From Bog-159 sp035499555 (GTDB taxonomy: Bacteria > Acidobacteriota > Terriglobia > Bryobacterales > Bryobacteraceae), in NCBI GenBank assembly GCA_035499555.1, contig DATJYO010000064.1, forward strand, positions 310,001-374,000: a DNA stretch of 64,000 nt. The letters are read 5' to 3'. The position numbers and the translations under genes were made by a program. The notes under the pieces are model-generated. The model was not told where the DNA came from. It ran no database searches and was given only the letters and a program-made list of their open reading frames with translations. This document shows, in pieces, positions 51,918-60,750 of this stretch (positions are counted from its first letter, which is position 1; each line of letters opens with the position of its first letter).

Positions 51918-53750
51918 CTACTCTCCGACTTCCAAAAACGCTCCCGCCGGCGAACTGGTTCCTCCGATACTGACCTGGATCGTCTGCGGGCCCGGCTCCA
52001 AACCGCTCGGAACCGCGAATGTCACTTGGTACAATCCCGCGTAAGTAGGCGAGACTCCCACGTACAGCGGTGTTATGGGATTGCCGCCCAGAGTTACGGC
52101 GGCATTGCCCACCTGGGCCGCGGCAGCCGCCAGGACGCCGGGCGTCTGCGGCGGCGTGGTCTGGCCGAAGCCAACACCGAAAAGGGTCACGATTTCGCCG
52201 GCTTGCGCGGGCCTAAATGCCGCCCCGGCAATCAGGCCGGCCGCCCCGATATAGGCCCCGGTCGTGTTATCTACCGCGGCCACCGGGTTCTGCCCGTTCG
52301 CATTATGCACGAAGTAAAGAAACTCCGGCGCGGCTGGCGCCACCGAAACCGTCACCGGTGCGCTGGATGCCTGGTTGGGCTGCCCACAATTGCTGATCAC
52401 CGACACCTTTATGCTGCCGCTGGCCGGAACCGCCGGCACTTGCGCGTTGATCTGCGTCGCCGAGACATAAGTCAGCGGCGCCATGGCGCTGCCCACCTCG
52501 ACGCACGTATGCGCCGCATTGGTAACCAGGGCGCCACCGACTGCGGCGGGTTCGAGCGCTGTTCCGGCCGGCGCGAATCCGGCGCCGAATACGGAAAACA
52601 GGCCATTCGTGCTGATCGTGATCACCAGCGGCACGCTCAGTCCCGACCCATCCACGCTGGTAATGGCGGGGGACAGCGGCGCCGGCGTGAGCAGCCACAC
52701 GATGTCGTTGAAGCGATCGGCTACGTACAGGTTGCCGGAGGGGACCGTCACGATTTGCCAGGGTTGGCTGATCGATACATGGGTGGCCGGACCGCTGTCG
52801 CCACTGTAGCTCCCGCCGCCGTCTCCCGCAATCGTGAAGATCGTGCCATTCGTCAGCACTTCGCGCACCACATTGTTGCCCGAGTCCGAGATATACAGGT
52901 TCCCCGATGCATCCAGCGCCAGGTCGCCCGGATTGTTGAATTGGGCGCTGCGCGCCGGGCCGCCGTCACCGGAATAGCCGGCCTTGTCCGGTTGCCCGGC
53001 AATCGTGGTGATGTTACCGCTCGGGTCTATCTTGCGGATGATGTGGTTGCCCATATCCGCGATGTATAGGTTACCGGCGTCGAAGACCACATCGTCGGGA
53101 AAAGTGAACTTGGCGTTGCTGGCGGGGCCGCCATCGCCTGCGTAGCCGTGTACTTGCGGCTGCCCGGCAATGGTCGTAATGATGCCTTTGCTGTCGATCT
53201 TGCGGATAATGTCGTTGCAGTTGTCCGCCACATAGATGTTGTGCGCCGCGTCCAATGCCAAACCGGATGGCTGGCAAAGCTTGGCATCCACGGCGGGGCC
53301 GCCATCGCCCGCGTACCCGCCGAAGCCCGGCTGGCCGGCCAGTATCGTCAGGGTCCCGGTAGCATCGACTTTCTCGATGGCGCCCGATTTGTCGGCGATA
53401 TACAGGGTTCCGGCCGAATCGACGGCTAAACCGGCGGGTTGCATTCCGGAATCTAAGGCCGGACCGTTTTCTGGCGTCAACTTGCCGTTTCCCGCGTACG
53501 TGCTTATGGTGCCGGTCGACGTCACCTTGCGGATCCGGTTGTTGCCCTGGTCGGAGATGTAGATATTGCCGTTGGCATCCACGGCCACACCGAACGGGCC
53601 GGTCATCTCCGCGCTGGCGGCCGGTCCACCATCGCCGCTGTAACCCCGGTTGCTGTTGCCCGCTGCCGCAGAGATTGTGAACTCCGGCCCGTTCTGCGCC
53701 CAGGCGGCCGTGGCGAGAAACGCGATTCCCATCCAATACTTGGCCATCAT
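51918..53750 (-). CDS. Secreted NHL-repeat propeller with TIGR03437-like C-terminus
   Basis: 610 residues with a signal peptide (MMAKYWMGIAFLATAAWAQ). Residues 25-370 hold about five to six NHL repeats with the recurring core 'GYxGDGGPA' followed by 'LAxDxxGNxYIxDxxNxxIRK', for example DLALDASGNLYISDSGN and IVTVPSGNLYVADR. This forms a six-bladed propeller. From about 375 a beta-rich module of the TIGR03437 type follows (GLFSVFGAGFAPAG, LTYVSATQINAQVPAV, VTLFGVGFGQTTPPQTPG). It is likely an extracellular binding or cell-surface protein without catalysis. Confidence 0.85.
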   Translation of the reverse strand: MMAKYWMGIAFLATAAWAQNGPEFTISAAAGNSNRGYSGDGGPAASAEMTGPFGVAVDANGNIYISDQGNNRIRKVTSTGTISTYAGNGKLTPENGPALDSGMQPAGLAVDSAGTLYIADKSGAIEKVDATGTLTILAGQPGFGGYAGDGGPAVDAKLCQPSGLALDAAHNIYVADNCNDIIRKIDSKGIITTIAGQPQVHGYAGDGGPASNAKFTFPDDVVFDAGNLYIADMGNHIIRKIDPSGNITTIAGQPDKAGYSGDGGPARSAQFNNPGDLALDASGNLYISDSGNNVVREVLTNGTIFTIAGDGGGSYSGDSGPATHVSISQPWQIVTVPSGNLYVADRFNDIVWLLTPAPLSPAITSVDGSGLSVPLVITISTNGLFSVFGAGFAPAGTALEPAAVGGALVTNAAHTCVEVGSAMAPLTYVSATQINAQVPAVPASGSIKVSVISNCGQPNQASSAPVTVSVAPAAPEFLYFVHNANGQNPVAAVDNTTGAYIGAAGLIAGAAFRPAQAGEIVTLFGVGFGQTTPPQTPGVLAAAAAQVGNAAVTLGGNPITPLYVGVSPTYAGLYQVTFAVPSGLEPGPQTIQVSIGGTSSPAGAFLEVGE

Positions 53751-54045
53751 GAGTGAGCTTCCCTCCGTTATGCAGGCGTAAATCCGCCGGTAATGCCCTC
53801 ACGATGAAACGATGTGGAGGAATCGCAAACATGCGGCCGGCCTCCGACGAGACCGGCATTCTTAATGGGCCTGGCAGCGGCCGGTGGGCGCGCAATGGCG
53901 CGGCCGGCCTGGCCGATTTTCGGGGGCCTCGTGCAAGCCCGCTTGCGAACGCCGTCCGCGGCTTTGGAAAAGCCGTGAATACGAATCAAACGGCAATAGT
54001 GGTATAAAAGAAGCGTAATATCTGGTTTGTTTTTGGGGTGCCCGT
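53751..54045. other. Divergent intergenic region with a hairpin
   Basis: 295 bp between the leftward propeller gene and the rightward DUF362 gene. It is GC-rich on the left and AT-rich near the DUF362 start (about 53985-54035), where its promoter probably lies. A perfect 7-bp stem with a 3-nt loop is at 53959-53975 (CGGCTTT-GGA-AAAGCCG). No T-run follows, so it is not a typical terminator. No convincing gene is present. Confidence 0.4.
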
Positions 54046-54987
54046 ATGCGTTTCCTGACCACCCGGCGGGACCTCCTGATGGCGTGCCTGGCGGCGCCGT
54101 GGCAGGCTCGCGCCACGCCGCCATCGCGCGTCGCGATCGCCCGTGAGCCCATGATGCGCACGGCCGCAGGCACTCCCGATTCGAGCCGCGTACTAAAAGC
54201 CCTGGATCGCGCCGTCGAGGGCTGCTGCGGCGGCTGGCACCAGGTGGCCCGTCCCGGTGAAACCGTCGGGCTCAAGGTGAACTGCCTGGCGGGACGCGGC
54301 GCCTCTACGCGGGTCGCCCTGGTCGAAGCCATCTGCGAGCGCCTGCAACAGGCCGGCACGCCGGCGCGCAACATTGTCATCTGGGACCGCTTGAACGCGG
54401 ACCTGGAAAGCGCAGGCTTCCGTATTGAATCGCGCGCCGGCCACATCCGCTGCCTGGGCAACGACGCTCTGGGGTATGGCGGCGAACTGGCGATATTCGG
54501 CAGCGCCGGCAGCCTGCTCGCCAAAGCGGTCACCGAAATCTGCGACGTGGTGATTAATCTGCCGGTAATGAAGGATCACGGGATCGTGGGTGTCACCATG
54601 GCGCTGAAGAACGCGTTCGGCGCCATACACAATCCGAATAAGTATCACACCAACGCCGGCGATCCTTACGTGGCCGACGTCAACATGTTCGAGCCGATCC
54701 GCCGCAAGATGCGCCTGCACATCTGCGACGCGATGGTGGCGCAATACGAAGGCGGGCCGTCCTACATGCCGCAGTGGGCTTGGCCGGAGAACGCTCTGCT
54801 GGTCTCGCGCGATCCGGTGGCGCTCGATTACACCGGCTGGCAGATCATCGAGCGCAAGCGCGCCGAGAAGGGCCTCCCCACGCTGAAGGCTGCCCGCCGC
54901 GAGCCGGTCTATATAGCTTCCGCGGCGGACGCCGCCCACCGGTTGGGGACCAACGATCCGCGCCGGATCGAGCAGGTGGAAGTATGA
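54046..54987 (+). CDS. DUF362-family protein with Tat-like signal
   Basis: 313 residues. The N-terminus (RFLTTRRDLLMACLAAPWQARA) carries a twin-arginine motif. The body has the DUF362 landmarks GLKVNCLAGRGASTR, VVINLPVMKDHGIVGVTMALKN and DPVALDYTGWQIIE. The family is associated with iron-sulfur proteins, but its activity is undefined. The stop overlaps the ATG of the radical-SAM gene (ATGA at 54984-54987). A second, divergent DUF362 gene lies at 60750-61742. The pairing with a radical-SAM and a Memo-type gene is the context for function. Confidence 0.88.
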   Translation: MRFLTTRRDLLMACLAAPWQARATPPSRVAIAREPMMRTAAGTPDSSRVLKALDRAVEGCCGGWHQVARPGETVGLKVNCLAGRGASTRVALVEAICERLQQAGTPARNIVIWDRLNADLESAGFRIESRAGHIRCLGNDALGYGGELAIFGSAGSLLAKAVTEICDVVINLPVMKDHGIVGVTMALKNAFGAIHNPNKYHTNAGDPYVADVNMFEPIRRKMRLHICDAMVAQYEGGPSYMPQWAWPENALLVSRDPVALDYTGWQIIERKRAEKGLPTLKAARREPVYIASAADAAHRLGTNDPRRIEQVEV

Positions 54988-56060
54988 ACCGGCGCCGCTT
55001 CCTCATGGCCGCAACGCTGCCGTGTCTCGCCGCGGAGCCCGATGCGCAATTTATTCGCGAGGCGCGGTTCTACGACAAGCTGCCGCACAAGAAGATCAAG
55101 TGCCGGCTCTGCCCGCGCGCGTGCGTCATCGACGATCGGGAACGCGGCTATTGCGGCGCGCGCGAGAATCGCGGTGGCATTTACTACACGCTGGTGCACT
55201 CGCGGGTGGTCAGCGCGCACATCGACCCGATCGAGAAGAAGCCGTTCTTCCACTTCATGCCTGGCGCCATGGCTTTTTCTATGGCTACCGCCGGCTGCAA
55301 CGTCAACTGCAAAATGTGCCAGAACTGGGAGATCTCCCAGGTGCGGCCGGAGCAGGTGCGGGCGACCTACCTGGCGCCGCGGGACGTGGCCGCCATCGCC
55401 AAACAGAACCACTGCCCGGTAATCGCGTACACCTACAGCGAACCGGTTATTTTCTACGAATACATGATCGACTGCGCGGAGGCCGGGCACGCCGCCGGCG
55501 TGAAAAGTGCGGTCGTGAGCGGCGGCTATATCCAGCAGGAGCCGCTCGAAAAGCTCTGCCCGCGCGTGGACGCGATTAAGGTGGATCTGAAAGGCTTCAC
55601 CCAGAAGTTCTACACCGAAGTGGTGAACGGCGAGTTGAAGCCGGTGCTGGACGCACTGGTCACCATGCGGCGGCTGGGAATCTGGACCGAGATCGTGTAC
55701 CTGGTGGTGCCCACGCTGAACGACACGGACGCGGAGTTTCAAAGTGCGGCGCGCTGGGTGCGCACGGAACTGGGTCCCGACGTGCCGCTGCATTTCACAC
55801 GTTTCCATCCCGAATACCTGCTGAAGAACCTGCCCGTCACGCCGTTGAAGACCTTGGAGCGGGCCAAGGCTATCGGCGACGCGGAGGGCTTGCATTACGC
55901 ATACATCGGCAACGTGCCGGGGCACCCGGCCGAAAACACCTATTGCCCAAAGTGCCGGCGCGCGGTAGTGGAGCGCACCGGTTTCATGGTGAACGGCATG
56001 CACCTGCACAACGGCAAGTGCGAGTACTGCCGCGAGATGATCGCGGGTGTGTGGTCGTAA
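54984..56060 (+). CDS. amrS: AmmeMemoRadiSam system radical SAM enzyme with Tat-like signal
   Basis: 358 residues. It starts MNRRRFLMAATLPCLAAEP, which reads as a twin-arginine signal. The radical-SAM cluster is C105-x3-C109-x2-C112 (CNVNCKMCQNW). An N-terminal cysteine module precedes it (CRLCPRACVIDDRERGYCGARE), and a C-terminal pair of CxxC motifs (CPKCRRAV, CEYCREM) may form a zinc ribbon. Other family landmarks are YTYSEPVIFYEYM, KVDLKGFTQKFY and IGNVPGHPAENTYCPKC. These match the radical-SAM partner of Memo and AMMECR1 proteins. The reaction is unknown. It is coupled to DUF362 upstream and followed by an alpha/beta hydrolase gene. Confidence 0.92.
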   Translation: MNRRRFLMAATLPCLAAEPDAQFIREARFYDKLPHKKIKCRLCPRACVIDDRERGYCGARENRGGIYYTLVHSRVVSAHIDPIEKKPFFHFMPGAMAFSMATAGCNVNCKMCQNWEISQVRPEQVRATYLAPRDVAAIAKQNHCPVIAYTYSEPVIFYEYMIDCAEAGHAAGVKSAVVSGGYIQQEPLEKLCPRVDAIKVDLKGFTQKFYTEVVNGELKPVLDALVTMRRLGIWTEIVYLVVPTLNDTDAEFQSAARWVRTELGPDVPLHFTRFHPEYLLKNLPVTPLKTLERAKAIGDAEGLHYAYIGNVPGHPAENTYCPKCRRAVVERTGFMVNGMHLHNGKCEYCREMIAGVWS

Positions 56061-56069
56061 GAAACTCGC

Positions 56070-56079
56070 AGGAGGAGGT
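56070..56079 (+). promoter_or_regulatory. Strong tandem ribosome-binding site
   Basis: AGGAGGAGGT directly upstream of ATG 56083. The first AGGAGG (56070-56075) leaves 7 nt to the start. It decides the start codon of the alpha/beta hydrolase and suggests high translation. Confidence 0.7.
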
Positions 56080-56082
56080 CAA

Positions 56083-57159
56083 ATGAGGACCCGAATCGCA
56101 GCCGGTATCTCGATCTCACTCGCTCTCGTCGTGATGCTTGCCCTGTTCGCCTGGTATTGGATGGGCCAACCCAACTACCGGCCGGGCCGGCTGCACTTGA
56201 GCGCGCTGTTGCAGCCTCCGCCGCAGGTGACCGATGGGGATTCCTGGAGCATGGGGAACAACATCCGGCTGCATCATTTCGCCGACGGGGCTGGCTCGAA
56301 CGTGCTGGTGGTGCACGGCGGTCCGGGCTACCCGATGCATGAGCCGCCGGCCGGACTGCACGCGCTCGCCACCCAGCACCGCTTCCACTATTACGACCAA
56401 CGCGGCTGCGGCAAGTCGAGCCGTCCGGTGGACCGCTTTGTGGCACACAGCTTCTACCAGAACTCCCTGGAATTGGAAGCCGCTCTGGGGTTAGGTACGC
56501 AGGTGGCCGATATCGAGCGTATCCGCCGGATACTCGGCGATGACAAGCTGATTTTGTTCGGTCATTCCTTCGGCGGATTCCTGGCGGCCCTGTACGCGGC
56601 GGAGTTCCCGGAGCACGTGAAGGCGCTGGTATTGGTGGCGCCGGCCGATGTGCTGGTCCTGCCGGCAAAAGGCGGCGGCCTCTTCGCGCAGGTACGCGCT
56701 GCGCTGCCCGCCGGACGCCAGGCGCCTTACAACGCGTTTGTGAGCCACTATCTGAACTTCGGCCACATCTTCAATCTGTCGGAAACCGAACTGGCCGCCA
56801 TGAACCGCGAGTTCGCCAACTACTACGCGGAAGCCGCCGCGGCGCGCGGAATCGCGCTGCCGTCGACGGAAGCGCCCGCCGACGCGGGCGGCTGGATGGT
56901 GCAGGCCATGTACCTGAGCATGGGCCGCTGGCACGATTACCGCGATGCGTTGCGGCGCGTGGCGGCGCCCGTCCTGGTGATCCATGGCGCGCGCGATTTC
57001 CAGACCGCGGCCGAAAGCCGCGTGTACGCCCAGTGTTTCCCGCACGCGCGGTTCACGATCATCCAAAGCGCCGGGCATTTCCCCTTCACCGAGCAACCCG
57101 CGGAGTTCGCCGGGGTGGTGGGCCAGTTTCTGCGCGAACTCGATCAGGCAAATATATGA
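56083..57159 (+). CDS. Proline-iminopeptidase-like alpha/beta hydrolase, membrane-anchored or exported
   Basis: 358 residues. The first 30 residues (IAAGISISLALVVMLALFAWYWMG) form a signal anchor. The catalytic domain shows VVHGGPGYPMHEPP (oxyanion site), YYDQRGCGKSS, the nucleophile GHSFGGFLAALYA, the acid in HGARDFQTA and the histidine in SAGHFPFTEQP. These are hallmarks of the S33 group, whose members release N-terminal proline or hydrolyse esters. Position inside the radical-SAM/Memo run implies a linked substrate, perhaps a peptide. The stop overlaps the ATG of the Memo fusion (ATGA). Confidence 0.87.
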   Translation: MRTRIAAGISISLALVVMLALFAWYWMGQPNYRPGRLHLSALLQPPPQVTDGDSWSMGNNIRLHHFADGAGSNVLVVHGGPGYPMHEPPAGLHALATQHRFHYYDQRGCGKSSRPVDRFVAHSFYQNSLELEAALGLGTQVADIERIRRILGDDKLILFGHSFGGFLAALYAAEFPEHVKALVLVAPADVLVLPAKGGGLFAQVRAALPAGRQAPYNAFVSHYLNFGHIFNLSETELAAMNREFANYYAEAAAARGIALPSTEAPADAGGWMVQAMYLSMGRWHDYRDALRRVAAPVLVIHGARDFQTAAESRVYAQCFPHARFTIIQSAGHFPFTEQPAEFAGVVGQFLRELDQANI

Positions 57160-58748
57160 GGAGAGCCTACTCTTTGATCTTCCGCTGCGCCGGCCTCGTG
57201 CTGCTATTTCTGCTGTGCTCCACGGGCCACTGCAAGACGCGCGAATCCGAGGCCGTCCGTCCGCCCGCCGTAGCCGGCTCTTTTTACCCGGCTGACCCGG
57301 GCGAGCTCGCCCGGATGATCGACGGATTCCTCTCCAAAGCGGACGGTGTCCCCATCCCGGGGCTGGTGGCGGTGGTCTCGCCGCATGCCGGCTACATCTA
57401 CTCCGGGCAAGTCGCGGCTTACACCTACGCCCAGTTGAAGGGCCGCCGGATCGAGCGCGTGGTGCTGATCGCGCCGTCGCACTACGATGCCTTCCCGTTC
57501 TCGGCGGTCTATGATGGCGCGGCCTACCTGACCCCCTTGGGCCGCGTGCCGGTGGATCGCGCATTCGCCGCGCAACTGGCCAAATCCAGCCGCCTGATCC
57601 AGCTTTCGAGCCGCGGCCACGTGAACTCCGGCGAGCGCGGCGAGCATTCCGTCGAAGTGCAATTGCCTTTTTTGCAGCGTGTCCTGGGCCCATTCCAGCT
57701 TGTGCCGGTGGTCATGGGCGACCAGAGTTACCAGGTCTGCCGTGCACTCGGCCTGGCTCTGGCCAAGATGATTCGCGGACCGGAGACGTTGATCCTGGCC
57801 AGCTCCGATCTGTCCCACTATCACACGTATGACGAAGCCGCGCGCATGGATCACAAGACGCTGCAGGCCATCACCGAGTGGGACTACCTCAGCATGTCCC
57901 GCAATTTCGATCTGCGCACCTGGGAGGCCTGCGGGGGCGGACCCATCATAGCGGCCATGATCGCCGCCGAACGTCTGGGCGCCAATCAGGCACGCGTGCT
58001 GCAGTATGCCAACACCGGCGATGTGACCGGCGACAAGAGCCGCGTCGTAGGCTACGGATCGGTGGTGATGAGCCGTGACTCCGGCCAGCCGGGCGCCGCT
58101 GCGCCCGCCTTTTCGCTCACCCGCGACGAGCGCGAGTGGCTACTCCAGATCGCCCGCAAATCGGTGGAGGCCGTGGTCCGCGACGGCAAACTGTACGAGT
58201 GCTCGCCGGGCACCTTCCAGGCCTTGGCGCGAGAGCGCGGCGCTTTCGTCACCTTGAAAGAGCACGGCATGTTGCGCGGCTGTATCGGCTACACCTCGCC
58301 CGTGAAGCCGCTCTGCGAAGCCGTGCGGGACGTGGCGGCGATGGCGGCCGTGCGCGACCGCCGCTTTCCGCCGGTAACGCTGAAGGAACTGGGATCGCTC
58401 GAGTACGAGATTTCGGTGCTGTCGCCCCTGCGCCGTGTGCTGGACGTAAAGCAGATCCGGCTGGGCCGCGACGGCCTGGTGCTGAAGCGCGGCGAGAGCG
58501 AAGGACTGTTCCTGCCGCAGGTCCCTGTCGAACAAGGCTGGGACCGGCCCACCTACCTGGAACAGTTGTGCCACAAAGCCGGGCTGCCGCCCGGAACCTG
58601 GAAAGACGACGAGGCTGACCTGTTCTCTTTCACTGCGCTGGTGTTCGGCGAGCATCCCACGCGGACCACCACATGGGCCCCAGGTTTGCCGCCGCCAGCA
58701 ACAGGGCCGTATTCAGAAATCCAAATAGCGGGATCAGCCAGGCACTGA
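57156..58748 (+). CDS. Exported Memo-AMMECR1 fusion (AmmeMemoRadiSam proteins B and A in one chain)
   Basis: 530 residues. The N-terminus (SLIFRCAGLVLLFLLCSTGHC) is a signal peptide or anchor. Residues 35-310 are the Memo domain (RPPAVAGSFYP start); the ligands of the human MEMO1 metal site are conserved as H77 (SPHAGYIYSG), H109 (APSHYDAF), H221 (SSDLSHYH) and C259 (EACGGGP). Residues about 320-500 are an AMMECR1 domain with HGMLRGCIGYTS (C376) and a tail of the WKDDEADLFSFTALVF type. The last 30 residues extend past the family end and read into the convergent neighbour. In most genomes A and B are separate and cytoplasmic, so fusion plus signal is notable. It is the last gene of the DUF362/amrS/hydrolase operon. 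Confidence 0.9.
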   Translation: MRRAYSLIFRCAGLVLLFLLCSTGHCKTRESEAVRPPAVAGSFYPADPGELARMIDGFLSKADGVPIPGLVAVVSPHAGYIYSGQVAAYTYAQLKGRRIERVVLIAPSHYDAFPFSAVYDGAAYLTPLGRVPVDRAFAAQLAKSSRLIQLSSRGHVNSGERGEHSVEVQLPFLQRVLGPFQLVPVVMGDQSYQVCRALGLALAKMIRGPETLILASSDLSHYHTYDEAARMDHKTLQAITEWDYLSMSRNFDLRTWEACGGGPIIAAMIAAERLGANQARVLQYANTGDVTGDKSRVVGYGSVVMSRDSGQPGAAAPAFSLTRDEREWLLQIARKSVEAVVRDGKLYECSPGTFQALARERGAFVTLKEHGMLRGCIGYTSPVKPLCEAVRDVAAMAAVRDRRFPPVTLKELGSLEYEISVLSPLRRVLDVKQIRLGRDGLVLKRGESEGLFLPQVPVEQGWDRPTYLEQLCHKAGLPPGTWKDDEADLFSFTALVFGEHPTRTTTWAPGLPPPATGPYSEIQIAGSARH

Positions 58749-60750
58749 AGACCAGCGCACCCAGGCAGGACCCGGTGAGATCCAGCGCGTAAAGCTCTCC
58801 GGCATCGCCGTAGATACGCGCCGCGACCGGAAATTGAAGTCCGCCGATCGCGCCCGCGCCCAGGGCCAGGATCGGAAACAGAACCTGACTCGCCGCCGTG
58901 GAAGGCGCCACCACGGCGAACAAGGCGAACATCGCCAGCGGCGCTATAGCCGCGGCCAGTTGCGTGAGCGCCATGGCGCGGAGCGGTTGGCGCGGCGGCT
59001 TGTACCAGGTCCGCCAACTCCCCAGCGCCATGCCCGCCATGAATGCGGCTGTCAGGATCGCCAGTTGCTGGTAGACATAGCCGTAGATCGCTTGAAAGCC
59101 CAGCAGCAGCAGCATCTCGAGGCCGATCATGGTGGCGCCCATCACGCCCACGCACACGCCCGTGCGTATCTTCCGGCGCGACGCTTTGCGCGCCCGGGCG
59201 GCGATCACCGCGAAGATTACGGCGCCGCCGGCGATGAGCAACACACGATAATGCCGGTGGAAACGCGTGTTCCACAAAATCTCGTCGAAGTAATATGCCA
59301 CGGGCGTGAAATCGCGGTTCACCGGGGTCGCGCGTTGGGGCAGGATCTGCGCCGCCAGATCGCGCATGCGGTCGGGAGCCATGCGGAACGGCAGGTAGTA
59401 TTCGCGCACGTAGCTGGTCTGTAAGCGGCGCGCCCTGAGCCTGGCCAGCAGTGCGGGCGCATCTGCCGCCAGCCCGCCAGGCGCCGCCGTCGCTGCCAGG
59501 TGAACGGTTTCGCCGGGGACCGCTGCCACGTACGGAAATACCGCGCGCAGCGACTTATAGATCGACCGCAGGAAATTCGCGCGCGCGGGACTGATGTAAT
59601 TCTCCGACGAGGCGAAATGCAACGACAACACGCCACCACGATTCAGCTTGCGCGCGGCTTCCTGGAAGAACTCGACGGTGTAGAAGCGGTTCAACTGCGC
59701 GGTTTCGGGCTCGGGCAGATTGACAATGATCACGTCGAAACAACTCTGGCTGGTGCGCAGGAACAGCCGGCCGTCGGCGTGGTGTAAGCGCACGCGCGGA
59801 TCCGCGGTCAGCGCGCTCCATTCCCGCGGGAAGCATGCCCGCGCCAACTCGAAGATGGCCGGATCCAGTTCCACGTAGTCGACGCTTTGCAGAGGCGGAT
59901 GCAGGAGCGCTTGCGTCACGCTCCCGTTGATGCCGCCGCCGATCAGCAACAAGCTGTGCGGCGCGGGGTGTTCCAGCAGGGCGTAGTGCACAGCTTCCTC
60001 GGCAGCGGCCGGGTCGGGCGAATTGGCGACCACCAGCCCGTTTTCGTACAGGCTGGCGCCGTCCTCGGTGCGCACCACGGCCAGATTGCCGTAAGGCGAG
60101 TTGCGCACTGCTACGAGATCCAGACCCCGCCACAAGCGCGCCCGCGAGACGGATTCCAGGCGCGGCAGAAGGAACGGGAAGATCAGCAAGGCCAGGATGG
60201 CCCACCGGCGCAGCAGCGCGGCTGCCGCCAGCAGATTCAGCGCGGCCAGCAGCGCGGCGATCTGGAACGGCGTCCAGAAGCGGACCAGCAGCAGGCCGGC
60301 CAGGAGCCCGCCGGCGCCCGCCCCCACGGCTTCCAACAGGTACGCCGATCCTGCATCGCATAACCGCGCCGCGGCCACAAAGAGCCCGCCGGAAACAAAG
60401 CAGAACAGGCTGAGGGTCACGAAAGTGACCAGGAGCATCGGCAGCGGACCGAGCACCTCGCCGGGCAGGGCCCCCAGGACACCCCTGGCGCCGCGCACGG
60501 CGAAAATCGAGAGGGGGAATGCGGCCGCCAGTACGCATTCCAGACCGGCCATCGAGGCGCGCGGACGCCACCGACGCGCGGCCAACCGGTCCAGGGAAGC
60601 GCTGCCCAGGGCGGTCCAGAGGAGCCAACTGCCGAGCATCAGCCCGAGCGAAATCTCGTTGCCGTAGCACACCACGATCAGCTCGCGCATCAGGACAACC
60701 TGGGCGATGAGCGAGGTGAAGCCGATCAGGATTATGGCGGCCGGCAGCAT
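58630..60750 (-). CDS. Polytopic spermidine-synthase-like protein
   Basis: 706 residues. Five to seven N-terminal transmembrane helices are followed by a Rossmann-type spermidine-synthase/methyltransferase domain at about 210-400 (motif I LLLIGGGINGS near 268, YVELDPAIFELA, FDVIIVNLPEPETAQLNRFYT). A second block of six or so helices then runs to the C-terminus (GATMIGLEMLLLLGFQAIYG). The family is a common membrane fusion of unknown aminopropyl or methyl transfer role. Its ATG overlaps the stop of the upstream DUF362 gene by one base (TGATG). Its 3' end overlaps the Memo-AMMECR1 gene by 119 bp in antisense. Confidence 0.85.
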   Translation of the reverse strand: MLPAAIILIGFTSLIAQVVLMRELIVVCYGNEISLGLMLGSWLLWTALGSASLDRLAARRWRPRASMAGLECVLAAAFPLSIFAVRGARGVLGALPGEVLGPLPMLLVTFVTLSLFCFVSGGLFVAAARLCDAGSAYLLEAVGAGAGGLLAGLLLVRFWTPFQIAALLAALNLLAAAALLRRWAILALLIFPFLLPRLESVSRARLWRGLDLVAVRNSPYGNLAVVRTEDGASLYENGLVVANSPDPAAAEEAVHYALLEHPAPHSLLLIGGGINGSVTQALLHPPLQSVDYVELDPAIFELARACFPREWSALTADPRVRLHHADGRLFLRTSQSCFDVIIVNLPEPETAQLNRFYTVEFFQEAARKLNRGGVLSLHFASSENYISPARANFLRSIYKSLRAVFPYVAAVPGETVHLAATAAPGGLAADAPALLARLRARRLQTSYVREYYLPFRMAPDRMRDLAAQILPQRATPVNRDFTPVAYYFDEILWNTRFHRHYRVLLIAGGAVIFAVIAARARKASRRKIRTGVCVGVMGATMIGLEMLLLLGFQAIYGYVYQQLAILTAAFMAGMALGSWRTWYKPPRQPLRAMALTQLAAAIAPLAMFALFAVVAPSTAASQVLFPILALGAGAIGGLQFPVAARIYGDAGELYALDLTGSCLGALVFSAWLIPLFGFLNTALLLAAANLGPMWWSAWDARRTPAQ

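Noticed and set aside
52600..53700. Regular DNA repeats suggestive of an array
   Set aside because: They encode the repeated GYxGDGGPA and DxxGNxYIxD motifs of the NHL propeller; not a CRISPR array.
53959..53975. Hairpin as a transcription terminator
   Set aside because: The stem is short, no T-run follows, and both flanking genes point away from it.
53804..54007. Small plus-strand ORF in the divergent region
   Set aside because: No ribosome-binding site, no recognisable sequence, and composition like the non-coding surroundings.
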